DNA of 64,000 bases from an uncultured Sphingopyxis sp. (GTDB lineage: Bacteria; Pseudomonadota; Alphaproteobacteria; Sphingomonadales; Sphingomonadaceae): positions 496,001 to 560,000 of the forward strand of contig NZ_LT598653.1 of assembly GCF_900078365.1 (NCBI RefSeq). Reading direction: 5' to 3'. Every line of letters begins with the position of its first letter. Within the stretch, counting starts at the first letter, position 1. A program made the translations under genes and the position numbers. The notes beneath the pieces are model-generated. The model saw only the letters and a program-made list of their open reading frames with translations, searched no databases and was not told where the DNA came from. Below are positions 49,552 to 57,811 of the stretch, one piece after another.

Positions 49552-50970
49552 ATGTCGCGACACGCGACGATTGCCATTGTCGGCCGCCCCAATGTGGGCA
49601 AATCGACGCTGTTCAACCGGCTCGTCGGCAAGCGCCTCGCGCTCGTCGATGACCAGCCGGGTGTGACGCGCGACCGGCGCGAGGGCGACGGCAAGCTGCT
49701 GGGCCTGGAGGCCGCGCAAATGGTGTGGGCCATTGGCAAGCTGCTGGGCCTGGAATTTCGCATCGTCGATACCGCGGGGTTCGAGGATCAGGACGCGGCG
49801 ACGCTGCCCGGGCGGATGCGGGTGCAGACCGAAAAGGCGGTGCGCGAGGCCGACGCGGCGCTGTTCCTCATCGACGCGCGCGCGGGCGTCACGCCGCTCG
49901 ACGAGGAAATCGCGCGCTGGCTGCGCAGCGAGGACACGCCGATCATCCTCTGCGCGAACAAGGCCGAGGGGAAGCAAGGCGAAGCGGGGCTGATGGAGGC
50001 CTGGTCGCTCGGTTTCGATACCGTCCTTGCATTGAGCGCCGAGCATGGCGAGGGGCAGGTCGAGCTGTTCGACGCGCTGCGCCCGATCGTCGAGCCTTTC
50101 ATGGACGCCGAGGCCGATGCGGCGGACGAAGAAGATGAGGATGCGCCGCTCGGGCCGATGAAGCTCGCGATCGTCGGGCGTCCGAACGCGGGCAAGTCGA
50201 CGCTGATCAACCGGATGATCGGCGAGGACCGGCTGATCACCGGGCCCGAGGCGGGGATCACCCGCGATTCGATCCGCGTCGACTGGCAGTGGGAAAAGGA
50301 CGGCGAGGTCCACGAGATCCAGCTGTTCGACACGGCGGGGATGCGCAAGCGCGCGAAAGTCATCGACAAGCTGGAGAAATTGTCGGTCGCCGATGCCCTG
50401 CACGCGGTCGATTTCGCCGAGGTCGTCGTGCTGCTGCTCGACGCCACGAAAGGCCTCGAGGCGCAGGATCTGCGCATCGCCGACCGGGTGCTCCAGGAAG
50501 GCCGCGCGCTGATCGTCGCGCTCAACAAATGGGACATCGCCGAGGATCCGTCGGCGCTGTTCAACGGCGTGCGCACCGCGCTCGACGACGGGCTGAGCCA
50601 GGTCAAGGGCGTCCCGGTGCTCAGCATCTCGGGCGCAACGGGCAAGGGCATCGACACGCTGGTGCGCGTCGCGTTCGAGCAGCGCGAAATCTGGACGAAC
50701 CGGGTATCGACCGCACGGCTCAACCGCTGGTTCGAGGGCGCGGTCGCCGCGAACCCGCCGCCGGCGCCCGGCGGCAAGCGGATCAAGCTGCGCTATATCA
50801 CGCAGGCACGCACTCGGCCGCCGACCTTCGTCGTGTTCGGCTCGCGCACCGACGCGCTGCCGGGAAGCTATGAACGCTATCTGGTCAACGGCATGCGCAA
50901 GGAACTGGGGTTCCAGGGCGTGCCGGTGCGGCTCAACTTCCGCAATTCGCGCAATCCCTATGACGAGTGA
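49552..50970 (+). CDS. der: GTPase Der (EngA) with a 15-residue insertion
   Basis: A 472-residue double GTPase needed for 50S ribosome assembly. G domain 1 has GRPNVGKST, DTAG and NKAE; G domain 2 has GRPNAGKST, DTAG and NKWD; a C-terminal KH-like domain ends the protein. Between the switch-I segment DRREGDG and the G3 strand FRIVDTAG, the segment GKLLGLE occurs twice, 15 residues apart (residues 47-53 and 62-68). The matching DNA repeat is exact over 20 bp (49690-49709, 49735-49754). This looks like an in-frame insertion or duplication near the effector region. Confidence 0.96.
   Translation: MSRHATIAIVGRPNVGKSTLFNRLVGKRLALVDDQPGVTRDRREGDGKLLGLEAAQMVWAIGKLLGLEFRIVDTAGFEDQDAATLPGRMRVQTEKAVREADAALFLIDARAGVTPLDEEIARWLRSEDTPIILCANKAEGKQGEAGLMEAWSLGFDTVLALSAEHGEGQVELFDALRPIVEPFMDAEADAADEEDEDAPLGPMKLAIVGRPNAGKSTLINRMIGEDRLITGPEAGITRDSIRVDWQWEKDGEVHEIQLFDTAGMRKRAKVIDKLEKLSVADALHAVDFAEVVVLLLDATKGLEAQDLRIADRVLQEGRALIVALNKWDIAEDPSALFNGVRTALDDGLSQVKGVPVLSISGATGKGIDTLVRVAFEQREIWTNRVSTARLNRWFEGAVAANPPPAPGGKRIKLRYITQARTRPPTFVVFGSRTDALPGSYERYLVNGMRKELGFQGVPVRLNFRNSRNPYDE
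49690..49754. repeat. 20-bp direct repeat bounding a 45-bp in-frame insertion in der
   Basis: The sequence GGCAAGCTGCTGGGCCTGGA occurs at 49690-49709 and 49735-49754, 45 bases apart. The 25 bases between encode about eight residues (AAQMVWAI) with no obvious counterpart in Der proteins. Confidence 0.9.
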
Positions 50971-51184
50971 CGCGTCGCCGGTGGCGGTCGACGCGCGCGG
51001 GATGCGCTGCCCCTGGCCCGCGCTGCGCCTCGCCCGCGCGATGCGCGAGGCGCGCGAGGTGCTGCTGATCGCCGACGATCCGCAGGCGGAGCGCGAAGTC
51101 GCGGCCTTGGCGGCTGAGCATGGCTGGACGGTCGAGGGCGACGCGGCCGCGCCCGGCGAGGGGCGCTGGCGCGTCCGCCGCTGA
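50960..51184 (+). CDS. TusA/SirA-like sulfur carrier protein
   Basis: A 74-residue protein with the conserved ARGMRCPWPALRLARAM segment; the Cys of CPxP carries persulfide sulfur in the family (TusA, YeeD, SirA). Partners such as TusBCD are not nearby, so the pathway it feeds is unknown. It overlaps the der stop by 11 bases, suggesting coupling. Confidence 0.88.
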   Translation: MTSDASPVAVDARGMRCPWPALRLARAMREAREVLLIADDPQAEREVAALAAEHGWTVEGDAAAPGEGRWRVRR

Positions 51185-51301
51185 CCCGAAACGGGGCGGT
51201 TGGCGTCGCGGCGCAGCTGTCACCGTAACGTCTTTTTTACCGAAGTTGGGCATGGACAGGCCGGGACCACCGGCCGAATATGAACACCAAGGGACGGAAC
51301 A

Positions 51302-51706
51302 TTGGACGAAATCCTGGTCGATTGGGAAGAATTTCGCGCGACGCGCACCCAATTGGGGGCCGCTTTCGTGCGGATTCTCGGCTATTTTCGTGAGGACGGC
51401 ACCAAATCGGTCGCCGCGATCGAAGAGGCGATGCGCGCGCGCGACGCCCGCGGCCTCGTGATGCCTGCGCATACGCTGAAGAGCGAAGCGCGCCAGTTCG
51501 GCGGCGAGAAACTGGGTGCGCTGGCCGAGGATATCGAGATGTTCGCGAGGGCCTGCGTCGAAAGCCAGACCAGCCCCGACGAATATCTGCCGCGCGTTGT
51601 CGAACTGCGCCGGTTGTTCGAGGAAACGCTCGCCGCGCTCGAGCGCGAAGCCAATCCGCTCGTCCAGCGCCGCCCGGCGGGCTTCGGCCGCGCCGCGAGT
51701 TACTGA
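51302..51706 (+). CDS. Stand-alone histidine phosphotransfer (Hpt) protein
   Basis: A 134-residue helical protein with a TTG start at 51302. The motif PAHTLKSEARQFGG holds the phosphorylatable His (near residue 57) and the conserved Lys-Ser. No kinase or receiver gene is adjacent, so its partners are elsewhere. It ends seven bases inside the convergent DUF418 gene. Confidence 0.85.
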   Translation: MDEILVDWEEFRATRTQLGAAFVRILGYFREDGTKSVAAIEEAMRARDARGLVMPAHTLKSEARQFGGEKLGALAEDIEMFARACVESQTSPDEYLPRVVELRRLFEETLAALEREANPLVQRRPAGFGRAASY

Positions 51707-52956
51707 GCGGCCGCGACCTTCTTCATCGGCTGAACCCGCCAGCGCGACAGGCTGCGCCACAGCCATTCGAGCGGTCCGTAATGATAGCGTTCGAGCCAGG
51801 GCTTCGACCACAGCAGCATCGCGGCCCACATGCCGAAGCAGAAGAGATAGAGCGGCAGACGGCCGACGCTGCCGAACAGGCCCAGCCCATAGCCGTAGAA
51901 GATCGTCGTCATGACGATCGAGGTGACGAGATAGTTGGTGAAGGCCATGCGTCCCGCCGCGGCGAGGCGCGCGCGCACGGCAGCGCTCGCCCGGGTCTGG
52001 ATCAGCAGCATGATCAGCGCCGCCCAGCCGACGGTCATCAGCGTGTCGAACGGGATCGATAGCGCGATCGTCGAGCCGAAGATCGCCACCGCGTCATAAC
52101 CCGTTCGCATCTGGTAGACGGCAAGGCCCGCCAGCGGGGGCGCCGCGATCAGGAAGCAGATCAGCGCCCATTTGCGGTAGCGCGCGGCCTCCCACTCACC
52201 GGTGAGCATGCGCGATTTGAACAGCGCCATGCCGATCAGCATCAGGCCGATCGTTTCCCACAGGAACATGCTGAGGAAGAAGATCGGATCGCCGCCCATT
52301 TCGCCCGTGCGGTGCGCGACAATGCTGGAATAGCTGCCGAGATAGAGCGCCATTTCCTTCGCATAGGCCGGCGTCGACGGACCCATGTCGGCGTTCATCT
52401 GCGCGAGCGCCTCCTGCATTCCCGTGGCCGCCTCGGGCGGCAAGGTGCCTGCCTGCGCCATCGACAGCATCGACCACAGGCTGGCGGGCAGGCCGATGCC
52501 GATCAGGAAGAAGGGGATCGACCAGAGCAGCAGCGCCTTCACCGACAGGTTGCGGAAGAGGAAGAGCAGCAGCCCGCAGATCGCATAGAGAAAGAGGATG
52601 TCGCCGAACCAGATCAGGTAGAAATGCGCGAGGCCGAACAGCGCCAGCCAGACCATGCGCGAATAATGCGCTCCCGCGGCGCTGCGCCCCGCCGACGCGG
52701 CGCTGTCGATGACGAGCAAGGTGCTCGCGCCGAACAGCATCGAGAAAAGTCCGCGCATCTTCGAATCGACAAGGACGAAATTGAAGAACCAGGTCGCAAC
52801 GTCGGCGCTGCCCGGCGGCCCCCCCGCCGCGGGGTTGGCATAGGCCTGAAAGGGCAAGGCGAAGGCGACGATGTTCATCGCCAATATGCCCATCACCGCG
52901 ACCCCGCGAATCGCATCGAGGCTTTCGTAACGCGTTGCCGCCGCCTGACCGTCCAT
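51700..52956 (-). CDS. DUF418 membrane protein
   Basis: A 418-residue membrane protein with around ten hydrophobic segments. The start matches DUF418 proteins (LDAIRGVAVMGILAMNIVAF), and a GLFSMLFGAST motif follows near residue 70. The C-terminal half ends with FTNYLVTSIVMTTIFYGYGL near 324 and GPLEWLWRSL near 396, both usual for the family. Function unknown; some relatives lie in envelope operons. It is divergent from the Coq4 gene, with the Coq4 promoter between them. Confidence 0.9.
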   Translation of the reverse strand: MDGQAAATRYESLDAIRGVAVMGILAMNIVAFALPFQAYANPAAGGPPGSADVATWFFNFVLVDSKMRGLFSMLFGASTLLVIDSAASAGRSAAGAHYSRMVWLALFGLAHFYLIWFGDILFLYAICGLLLFLFRNLSVKALLLWSIPFFLIGIGLPASLWSMLSMAQAGTLPPEAATGMQEALAQMNADMGPSTPAYAKEMALYLGSYSSIVAHRTGEMGGDPIFFLSMFLWETIGLMLIGMALFKSRMLTGEWEAARYRKWALICFLIAAPPLAGLAVYQMRTGYDAVAIFGSTIALSIPFDTLMTVGWAALIMLLIQTRASAAVRARLAAAGRMAFTNYLVTSIVMTTIFYGYGLGLFGSVGRLPLYLFCFGMWAAMLLWSKPWLERYHYGPLEWLWRSLSRWRVQPMKKVAAAQ

Positions 52957-53044
52957 GCCGCATTCCCCTTCGGCCGAAGACGAGGGGTATCGCGCGCGCC
53001 GCGGAGCGTCGAGCGATTATTGCGCGCCGGCCGGCGGGCCGCTA

Positions 53045-53072
53045 TTGACATATATGTCAGTAATGCTATTTC
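53045..53072 (+). promoter_or_regulatory. Promoter with perfect TGACATATATGTCA palindrome upstream of Coq4
   Basis: TTGACA (53045-53050), 16 bases, TATTTC (53067-53072). The perfect 14-bp palindrome TGACATATATGTCA (53046-53059) overlaps the -35 box and spacer, as in the promoter at 33520-33548. This suggests the same TetR-type repressor binds both. Confidence 0.65.
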
Positions 53073-53104
53073 GGCACGATCAGATGATTCGAGCGAGAAC
53101 CGCC

Positions 53105-53884
53105 ATGACCCCCACCATCTTCTCCCACCCCGACCGTCAGCCGCAGAAGTTCCGCCCGTTCAAGGCGTTCCAGCACTTCCGCAAGCTTATCAAGGACAAG
53201 GAAGATACCGAGCAGGTCTTCCACATCTTCGAGAATCTGCCGCGCAAGGGGTTCATGGACGATGCGCGCGCCTTTGTGACAAGCGATTTCGGCCGCAAGC
53301 TGATGGAGCGCGAGCCCTATCTGCCCGATCTGCTCGACGATCATGGCTGGATCGACGAACTGCCCGAGGGCAGCGTCGGCCACGCCTATGTCAGTTTCAT
53401 GCGCCGCGAGGGGCTGTCGGCCGCGGGTCTCGTCGCCGAAAGCGAGAAGATGGGCCGCCCGCAATATGACGATCAGGTGCAATGGTATTCGAACCGGCTG
53501 CGCGACACGCACGACCTGTTCCACATTCTGACCGGCTATGGCCGCGACGCGCTCGGCGAGCAGTGCGTGCTTGGCTTCACCTATGGGCAGACGGGCAATT
53601 ACGGCAATTTCTTCATCGCCTATGCCGGCGGCTACGAGGTGAAGCGCAGCATCAGGAGCGACGCCCCCGTGTTCGGCGCGATCCGCCAGGGCCAGCGCCA
53701 CGGCAAGGCGGCGAAGCCGATCATCGAGCAGGACATCCGCTCGCTGCTCGCCGAACCGCTCGAAGCCGCGCGCGCCCGGCTGGGGATCGGCGAGCCGACG
53801 CTCTATAAGGAAGCGCATCGCGCTTACCGCAGCCGCGGGATCGATCCGTACAACTTCCTCGCTGCGCAGGCGGCGGCGGCTTGA
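53105..53884 (+). CDS. Coq4-family protein (ubiquinone biosynthesis-related)
   Basis: A 259-residue protein of the Coq4 family. The conserved zinc motif is HDLFHILTGYGRDALGE (H-D-x-x-H...E) near residue 139. In eukaryotes Coq4 is essential for ubiquinone synthesis and was linked to oxidative decarboxylation of the head-group precursor. Bacterial members are less studied. I chose ATG 53105 because the predicted promoter at 53045-53072 would lie inside a longer reading frame that could start at ATG 53054. Confidence 0.88.
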   Translation: MTPTIFSHPDRQPQKFRPFKAFQHFRKLIKDKEDTEQVFHIFENLPRKGFMDDARAFVTSDFGRKLMEREPYLPDLLDDHGWIDELPEGSVGHAYVSFMRREGLSAAGLVAESEKMGRPQYDDQVQWYSNRLRDTHDLFHILTGYGRDALGEQCVLGFTYGQTGNYGNFFIAYAGGYEVKRSIRSDAPVFGAIRQGQRHGKAAKPIIEQDIRSLLAEPLEAARARLGIGEPTLYKEAHRAYRSRGIDPYNFLAAQAAAA

Positions 53885-53888
53885 TATA

Positions 53889-54016
53889 AGATCCTCCCTG
53901 CGCCGTAGGCGTGGGGAGGGGGACCGTCCGCGTAGCGGATGGTGGAGGGGCCGCGTTATACCTCCGTCAGCGGCGATGCCGCTGCCACCTCCCCATCGCT
54001 ACGCGACAGGGAGGAT
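53889..54016. repeat. Palindromic repeat, GATCCTCCCTGCGCCGTAGG family
   Basis: The arms 53889-53925 and 53986-54016 match the element at 32630-32799. It lies between the convergent Coq4 and DUF72 genes and may terminate both. Confidence 0.82.
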
Positions 54017-54757
54017 TTATTTGCCTAGTTTCGCGATCAGCGCCTGTGCCGCAGCCGGGTTGCGGACCTTCGCGCCCGCGATGAAGAAGATGTAGACGTC
54101 GCGGCCGCCCTTCGCCCATTCCTTGGCGCGCTTGGCCCAATGGTCGAGCGCCTTGTCGTCATAACCGGTTTCGACATCCTCCCGCGACCGCTGGAGCCGC
54201 GCGTAGGTGAAGTCGGCGGTCTGTTCGTCGATGCACGGAAATTCGTCGCTGTCGGCATAGACGGCCGCCATGTTCCGCTCGCGCAGCAGGTCGGTGAAAG
54301 CGGGGTCGCGGAAGCTTTCGTGGCGCACCTCGATCGCGTGGCGCAGCGGCAGGCCGTCCTGCGTGTCGGGAAGCAGATCAAGGAAGCCCGCGAAATCATC
54401 GCGGTCGAATCGCTTCGTCGCCATGAACTGCCAGTGGATCGGGCCGAGCCGGTCGCCGAGCCGCGTCAGGCCTTGCGTGAGGAATTTCTCCACCGACGCG
54501 GCGCCGTCCTTCAGCACCTTGCGATTGGTCGTGAAGCGCGATGCCTTGACGCTGAACTTGAAGCCGTCGGGGACCGACGCCGCCCAATTGGCGAAGCTTT
54601 CGGGCTTCTGGCTGCCATAATAGGTGCCGTTGATCTCGATTCCGGTCAGATGCTCGCCCGCATATTCGAGCTCGCGTTTCTGCGGATGCTTCGGCGGGTA
54701 GAAGGTGCCGCGCCACGGTTCATAGGTCCAGCCGCCGATGCCGACATGGATGGTCAT
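54017..54757 (-). CDS. DUF72 protein
   Basis: A 246-residue TIM-barrel-like protein. The opening VGIGGWTYEPWRGTFYPPKH, the TGIEINGTYYGSQKPESFANW stretch and FKFSVKASRF match DUF72 (YecE-like). Function is unknown. ATG 54757 is chosen because it immediately precedes the family start; ATG 54814 would add 19 unrelated residues. Confidence 0.9.
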   Translation of the reverse strand: MTIHVGIGGWTYEPWRGTFYPPKHPQKRELEYAGEHLTGIEINGTYYGSQKPESFANWAASVPDGFKFSVKASRFTTNRKVLKDGAASVEKFLTQGLTRLGDRLGPIHWQFMATKRFDRDDFAGFLDLLPDTQDGLPLRHAIEVRHESFRDPAFTDLLRERNMAAVYADSDEFPCIDEQTADFTYARLQRSREDVETGYDDKALDHWAKRAKEWAKGGRDVYIFFIAGAKVRNPAAAQALIAKLGK

Positions 54758-54799
54758 GACTCGGTTTTCTCCTGCGAACCGCTGTGCCTGTTTCCTTAT

Positions 54800-55040
54800 C
54801 TCGCACAAAGGCACGAAGGCACAAAGGGGGTGCGAAACCGGACCGTCGTCATGCGCGTCGAATCCTGATCATCGTTGATCGTCATCCCGGCGAAGGCCGG
54901 GATCTCATCGCCTCGGCTTGACGCACCGGCGAGATCCCGGCCTTCGCCGGGATGACGATTCCATCAAGAATGAACGCGCATCAACCGGGCACGAGGGTTC
55001 CATTGCGCACCCCCTTTGTGCCTTCGTGCCTTTGTGCGAG
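54800..55040. repeat. 35-bp perfect inverted repeat with a 171-base interior
   Basis: The arm starting CTCGCACAAAGGCACGAAGG (54800-54834) is repeated exactly in inverse at 55006-55040. The interior contains the unrelated palindrome at 54880-54957. Confidence 0.92.
54880..54957. repeat. Palindromic repeat, GTCATCCCGGCGAAGGCCGGGATCTC family
   Basis: The 27-bp arms 54880-54906 and 54931-54957 are perfect inverted copies, second copy of the element at 31384-31461. It sits inside the 35-bp inverted repeat. Confidence 0.88.
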
Positions 55041-55058
55041 TCATTTCTCGCAAACACA

Positions 55059-57302
55059 TCAGGCAAGCGCCGCGTCGGCCCCCATCAGGTTCGGGAAGAA
55101 GCCCTCGTGCGCTTCGCGGAGTTCCGCGAGTGTCACCTGATGGTCGCTTTCGGGCAGCTCGAAGACGATGCGGTCCTTGATCGTGCGGCCGAGCGGGTCG
55201 ACCGGCACGTCGGCGCGGCCTGCGGCGTCGAGGAAATCGGCGAGGCAGGTGTCGCAGACGGTGACGAGGTAGAGACCCTGATCCTCGCCGAAGAAGCTCT
55301 CGGCGACGCCGAAGGGCTGTTCTTCGCTGACCAGCACGCCGATGTTCGACTTCAAGGCCATTTCGGCGAGCGCAACCGCGACGCCGCCGTCGGAGACGTC
55401 GTGGCAGGCGGTGATCCAGCCCGCGTTGATCGCGGCGCGGATGAAGTCGCCGGTGCGCTTTTCGGCTTTCAGGTCGACGGGCGGCGGCGGGCCTTCCTCG
55501 CGGCCGAGGATTTCGCGCAGCCACATTGACTGGCCGAGATGGCCCATGCGCTCGCCGACTGCGAGGACGATGTCGCCGGTGCGCTTGAAGCCGATGCCGA
55601 CGGCTTTGGCGAGGTCGTCGATCACGCCGACGCCGCCGATCGCGGGGGTCGGCAGGATCGCGCTGCCGCCGCCGGTCGCCTTGGACTCGTTATAGAGGCT
55701 GACGTTGCCCGAGACGATCGGATAGTCGAGCGCGCGGCACGCCTGGCCCATGCCGTCGAGGCAGCCGGTGATCTGGCCCATGATCTCGGGCCGCTGCGGA
55801 TTGGCGAAGTTGAGGCAGTTGGTTATCGCGAGCGGCGTCGCGCCGACCGCGGTGATGTTGCGCCAGGTCTCGGCGACCGCCTGCTTGCCGCCCTCGACCG
55901 GGTCGGCATAGCAATAGCGCGGCGTACAGTCGGTCGACATCGCGAGCGCGCGGTTGGTGCCGTGGATGCGAACGAGCGCGGCGTCGCCGCCGGTCTGCAC
56001 CGTGTCGGCGCCGACCTGGCTGTCATATTGTTCCCAGATCCAGCGGCGGCTGGCGATGTCGGGGGTGCCCATCAGCGCCTTGAGGTCGGCCGCAACATCC
56101 TTCGTCTCGGGGACGTTCGCAAGATCGGGCTGCTTGGGCGTCGGGACATGCGGCCGGTCGTAGAGCGGCGCGTCGTCGGCGAGCGGCGCGAGCGGGATGT
56201 CGCAGACGATCTCGCCCTTATGCTCGAGCACCATGCGCCCCGTATCGGTGACGGTGCCGATGACCGCGAAGTCGAGCTCCCATTTCTCGAAGATCGCTTT
56301 CGCGAAATCCTCCTTGCCGGGTTTCAGGACCATCAGCATGCGTTCCTGCGATTCGGACAGCATCATCTCATAGGCCGTCATGCCGGTTTCGCGCTGCGGC
56401 ACATCGTCCATCCTGAGGTGGAGGCCGACGCCGCCCTTCGACGCCATCTCGACCGACGACGAGGTGAGGCCCGCGGCGCCCATGTCCTGGATCGCGACGA
56501 TCGCGTCCGAGGCCATCAGCTCGAGGCACGCCTCGATCAGCAATTTCTCGGTGAAAGGGTCGCCGACCTGCACCGTCGGGCGCTTTTCCTCGGCATCCTC
56601 GCCGAAGTCCGCCGACGCCATCGTCGCGCCGTGGATGCCGTCGCGGCCCGTTTTCGATCCGACATAGACGATCGGATTGCCGACGCCGCTCGCGGCCGAA
56701 TAGAAGATCTTGTCCTGCTCGGCGACGCCGACGGTCATCGCGTTGACGAGGATGTTGCCGTCATAGGCCTTGTGGAAATTGACCTCGCCGCCGACGGTCG
56801 GAACGCCGACGCAATTGCCGTAACCACCGATGCCGTGGACGACGCCCGAGATGAGATGCTTCATCTTCGGATGGTCGGGGCGGCCGAAGCGCAGCGCGTT
56901 GAGGTTCGCGACCGGACGCGCGCCCATGGTGAAGACGTCGCGCAATATGCCGCCGACCCCGGTCGCCGCGCCCTGATAGGGTTCGATGTAGGACGGGTGG
57001 TTGTGGCTCTCCATCTTGAAGATCGCGGCGAGTTTCTTGCCGCCTTCGCCTTCGCCGATGTCGATGACGCCGGCATTTTCGCCGGGACCGCAGATCACCC
57101 ACGGCGCTTCGGTGGGCAATTTCTTGAGGTGGATGCGCGAGCTCTTGTAGCTGCAATGTTCGGACCACATGACCGAGAAGATGCCGAGTTCGACGAGGTT
57201 CGGCTCGCGCCCGATGGCGTTCAGGACGCGATCATATTCCTCGGGCGAAAGGCCGTGTTCGGCGACGATTTCGGGGGTGATGGCGGGCGCTTGCTGAGTC
57301 AT
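55059..57302 (-). CDS. purL: Phosphoribosylformylglycinamidine synthase, large subunit
   Basis: A 747-residue enzyme of purine synthesis that converts FGAR to FGAM with glutamine-derived ammonia. This is the small, multi-subunit form (with PurS and PurQ, not present here). Landmarks are MWSEHCSYKSSR near residue 45, GIGGYGNCVGVPTVGGEV near 157, GDPFTEKLLIEAC near 246, IQDMGAAGLTSSSVEMASKG near 270 and the C-terminal ATP site segment HDVSDGGVAVALAEMA near 639. The length matches family members. Confidence 0.97.
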   Translation of the reverse strand: MTQQAPAITPEIVAEHGLSPEEYDRVLNAIGREPNLVELGIFSVMWSEHCSYKSSRIHLKKLPTEAPWVICGPGENAGVIDIGEGEGGKKLAAIFKMESHNHPSYIEPYQGAATGVGGILRDVFTMGARPVANLNALRFGRPDHPKMKHLISGVVHGIGGYGNCVGVPTVGGEVNFHKAYDGNILVNAMTVGVAEQDKIFYSAASGVGNPIVYVGSKTGRDGIHGATMASADFGEDAEEKRPTVQVGDPFTEKLLIEACLELMASDAIVAIQDMGAAGLTSSSVEMASKGGVGLHLRMDDVPQRETGMTAYEMMLSESQERMLMVLKPGKEDFAKAIFEKWELDFAVIGTVTDTGRMVLEHKGEIVCDIPLAPLADDAPLYDRPHVPTPKQPDLANVPETKDVAADLKALMGTPDIASRRWIWEQYDSQVGADTVQTGGDAALVRIHGTNRALAMSTDCTPRYCYADPVEGGKQAVAETWRNITAVGATPLAITNCLNFANPQRPEIMGQITGCLDGMGQACRALDYPIVSGNVSLYNESKATGGGSAILPTPAIGGVGVIDDLAKAVGIGFKRTGDIVLAVGERMGHLGQSMWLREILGREEGPPPPVDLKAEKRTGDFIRAAINAGWITACHDVSDGGVAVALAEMALKSNIGVLVSEEQPFGVAESFFGEDQGLYLVTVCDTCLADFLDAAGRADVPVDPLGRTIKDRIVFELPESDHQVTLAELREAHEGFFPNLMGADAALA

Positions 57303-57335
57303 GGCGCGCCTTTAGCGGGAGGAGCGCCAAACGAA

Positions 57336-57369
57336 CAGACCCCATGATGCGAAAACATCATGGGGTCTG
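57336..57369 (-). terminator. Strong hairpin, terminator of the small secreted-protein gene
   Basis: CAGACCCCATGATG (57336-57349) pairs perfectly with CATCATGGGGTCTG (57356-57369) around a six-base loop. It sits between the end of the minus-strand small protein gene (57385) and the purL start. On the minus strand it is followed by TTCGTTTGG, a weak T-run. It could also attenuate purL if that gene is read through. Confidence 0.6.
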
Positions 57370-57384
57370 CGGTCGGAGAGAGGG

Positions 57385-57681
57385 TCAGCGCGAGGCGAGG
57401 GTGGCCGTCTCGCTCTTGAGCGGTTCGACGTCGCGGAGGGTGAAGCTCACCTGCTGCGAGCCGACGGTGCCGCGCACGCGGTGGCTGCCGACGCGGAGCG
57501 TGAACGGCTTGCCGGTGCGTTCCTCGACGCCGCTGATCACGCGGGTGTCGCCCACCTGCTTGACCGTATAGCTGTAGGTCGCGCCTTCATGCTCGAAACG
57601 CTTGACCGGTTCGTCCTTGGCGAACGCGACGGCGGGCGCCAGCGCGAGCAGGCCGAGGGCGGGGAGAATATATTCTTTAAT
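57385..57681 (-). CDS. Small secreted protein, possible ATT start
   Basis: A 98-residue protein with a signal peptide (KEYILPALGLLALAPAVAFA) and a short beta-rich mature part (KRFEHEGATYSYTVKQVGDT and similar). I place the start at an ATT codon (57679-57681) because AAGGA lies eight bases upstream and the signal peptide begins there; no ATG, GTG or TTG fits in the same frame nearer than ATG 57747, which would add a non-signal leader. The family is not recognised. Confidence 0.6.
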   Translation of the reverse strand: MKEYILPALGLLALAPAVAFAKDEPVKRFEHEGATYSYTVKQVGDTRVISGVEERTGKPFTLRVGSHRVRGTVGSQQVSFTLRDVEPLKSETATLASR

Positions 57682-57811
57682 GGTGCAAGTCCTTGTCGTT
57701 GAACAAAACTTGCCTTCGAGCCCCTCTCTTCTTGTGCGGTGCAGCATGGCCGGCGTCGCGCGCGCCGGCAATTGCAAAAAACAGAAACGCGATTGCGCCG
57801 GGACGAAGCGG

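Larger units (their letters stand above)
54758..55058. other. Intergenic region built of nested inverted repeats
   Basis: This ~300-base gap lies between purL and the DUF72 gene. A 35-bp perfect inverted repeat (54800-54834 and 55006-55040) encloses a second, different palindromic repeat (54880-54957). I see no gene. The DUF72 promoter is probably in the leftmost ~40 bases. Confidence 0.65.

Noticed and set aside
12537..55040. CRISPR array or insertion sequences
   Set aside because: The palindromes are dispersed, vary in sequence, have no regular spacers and contain no transposase gene; they fit REP-like elements instead.
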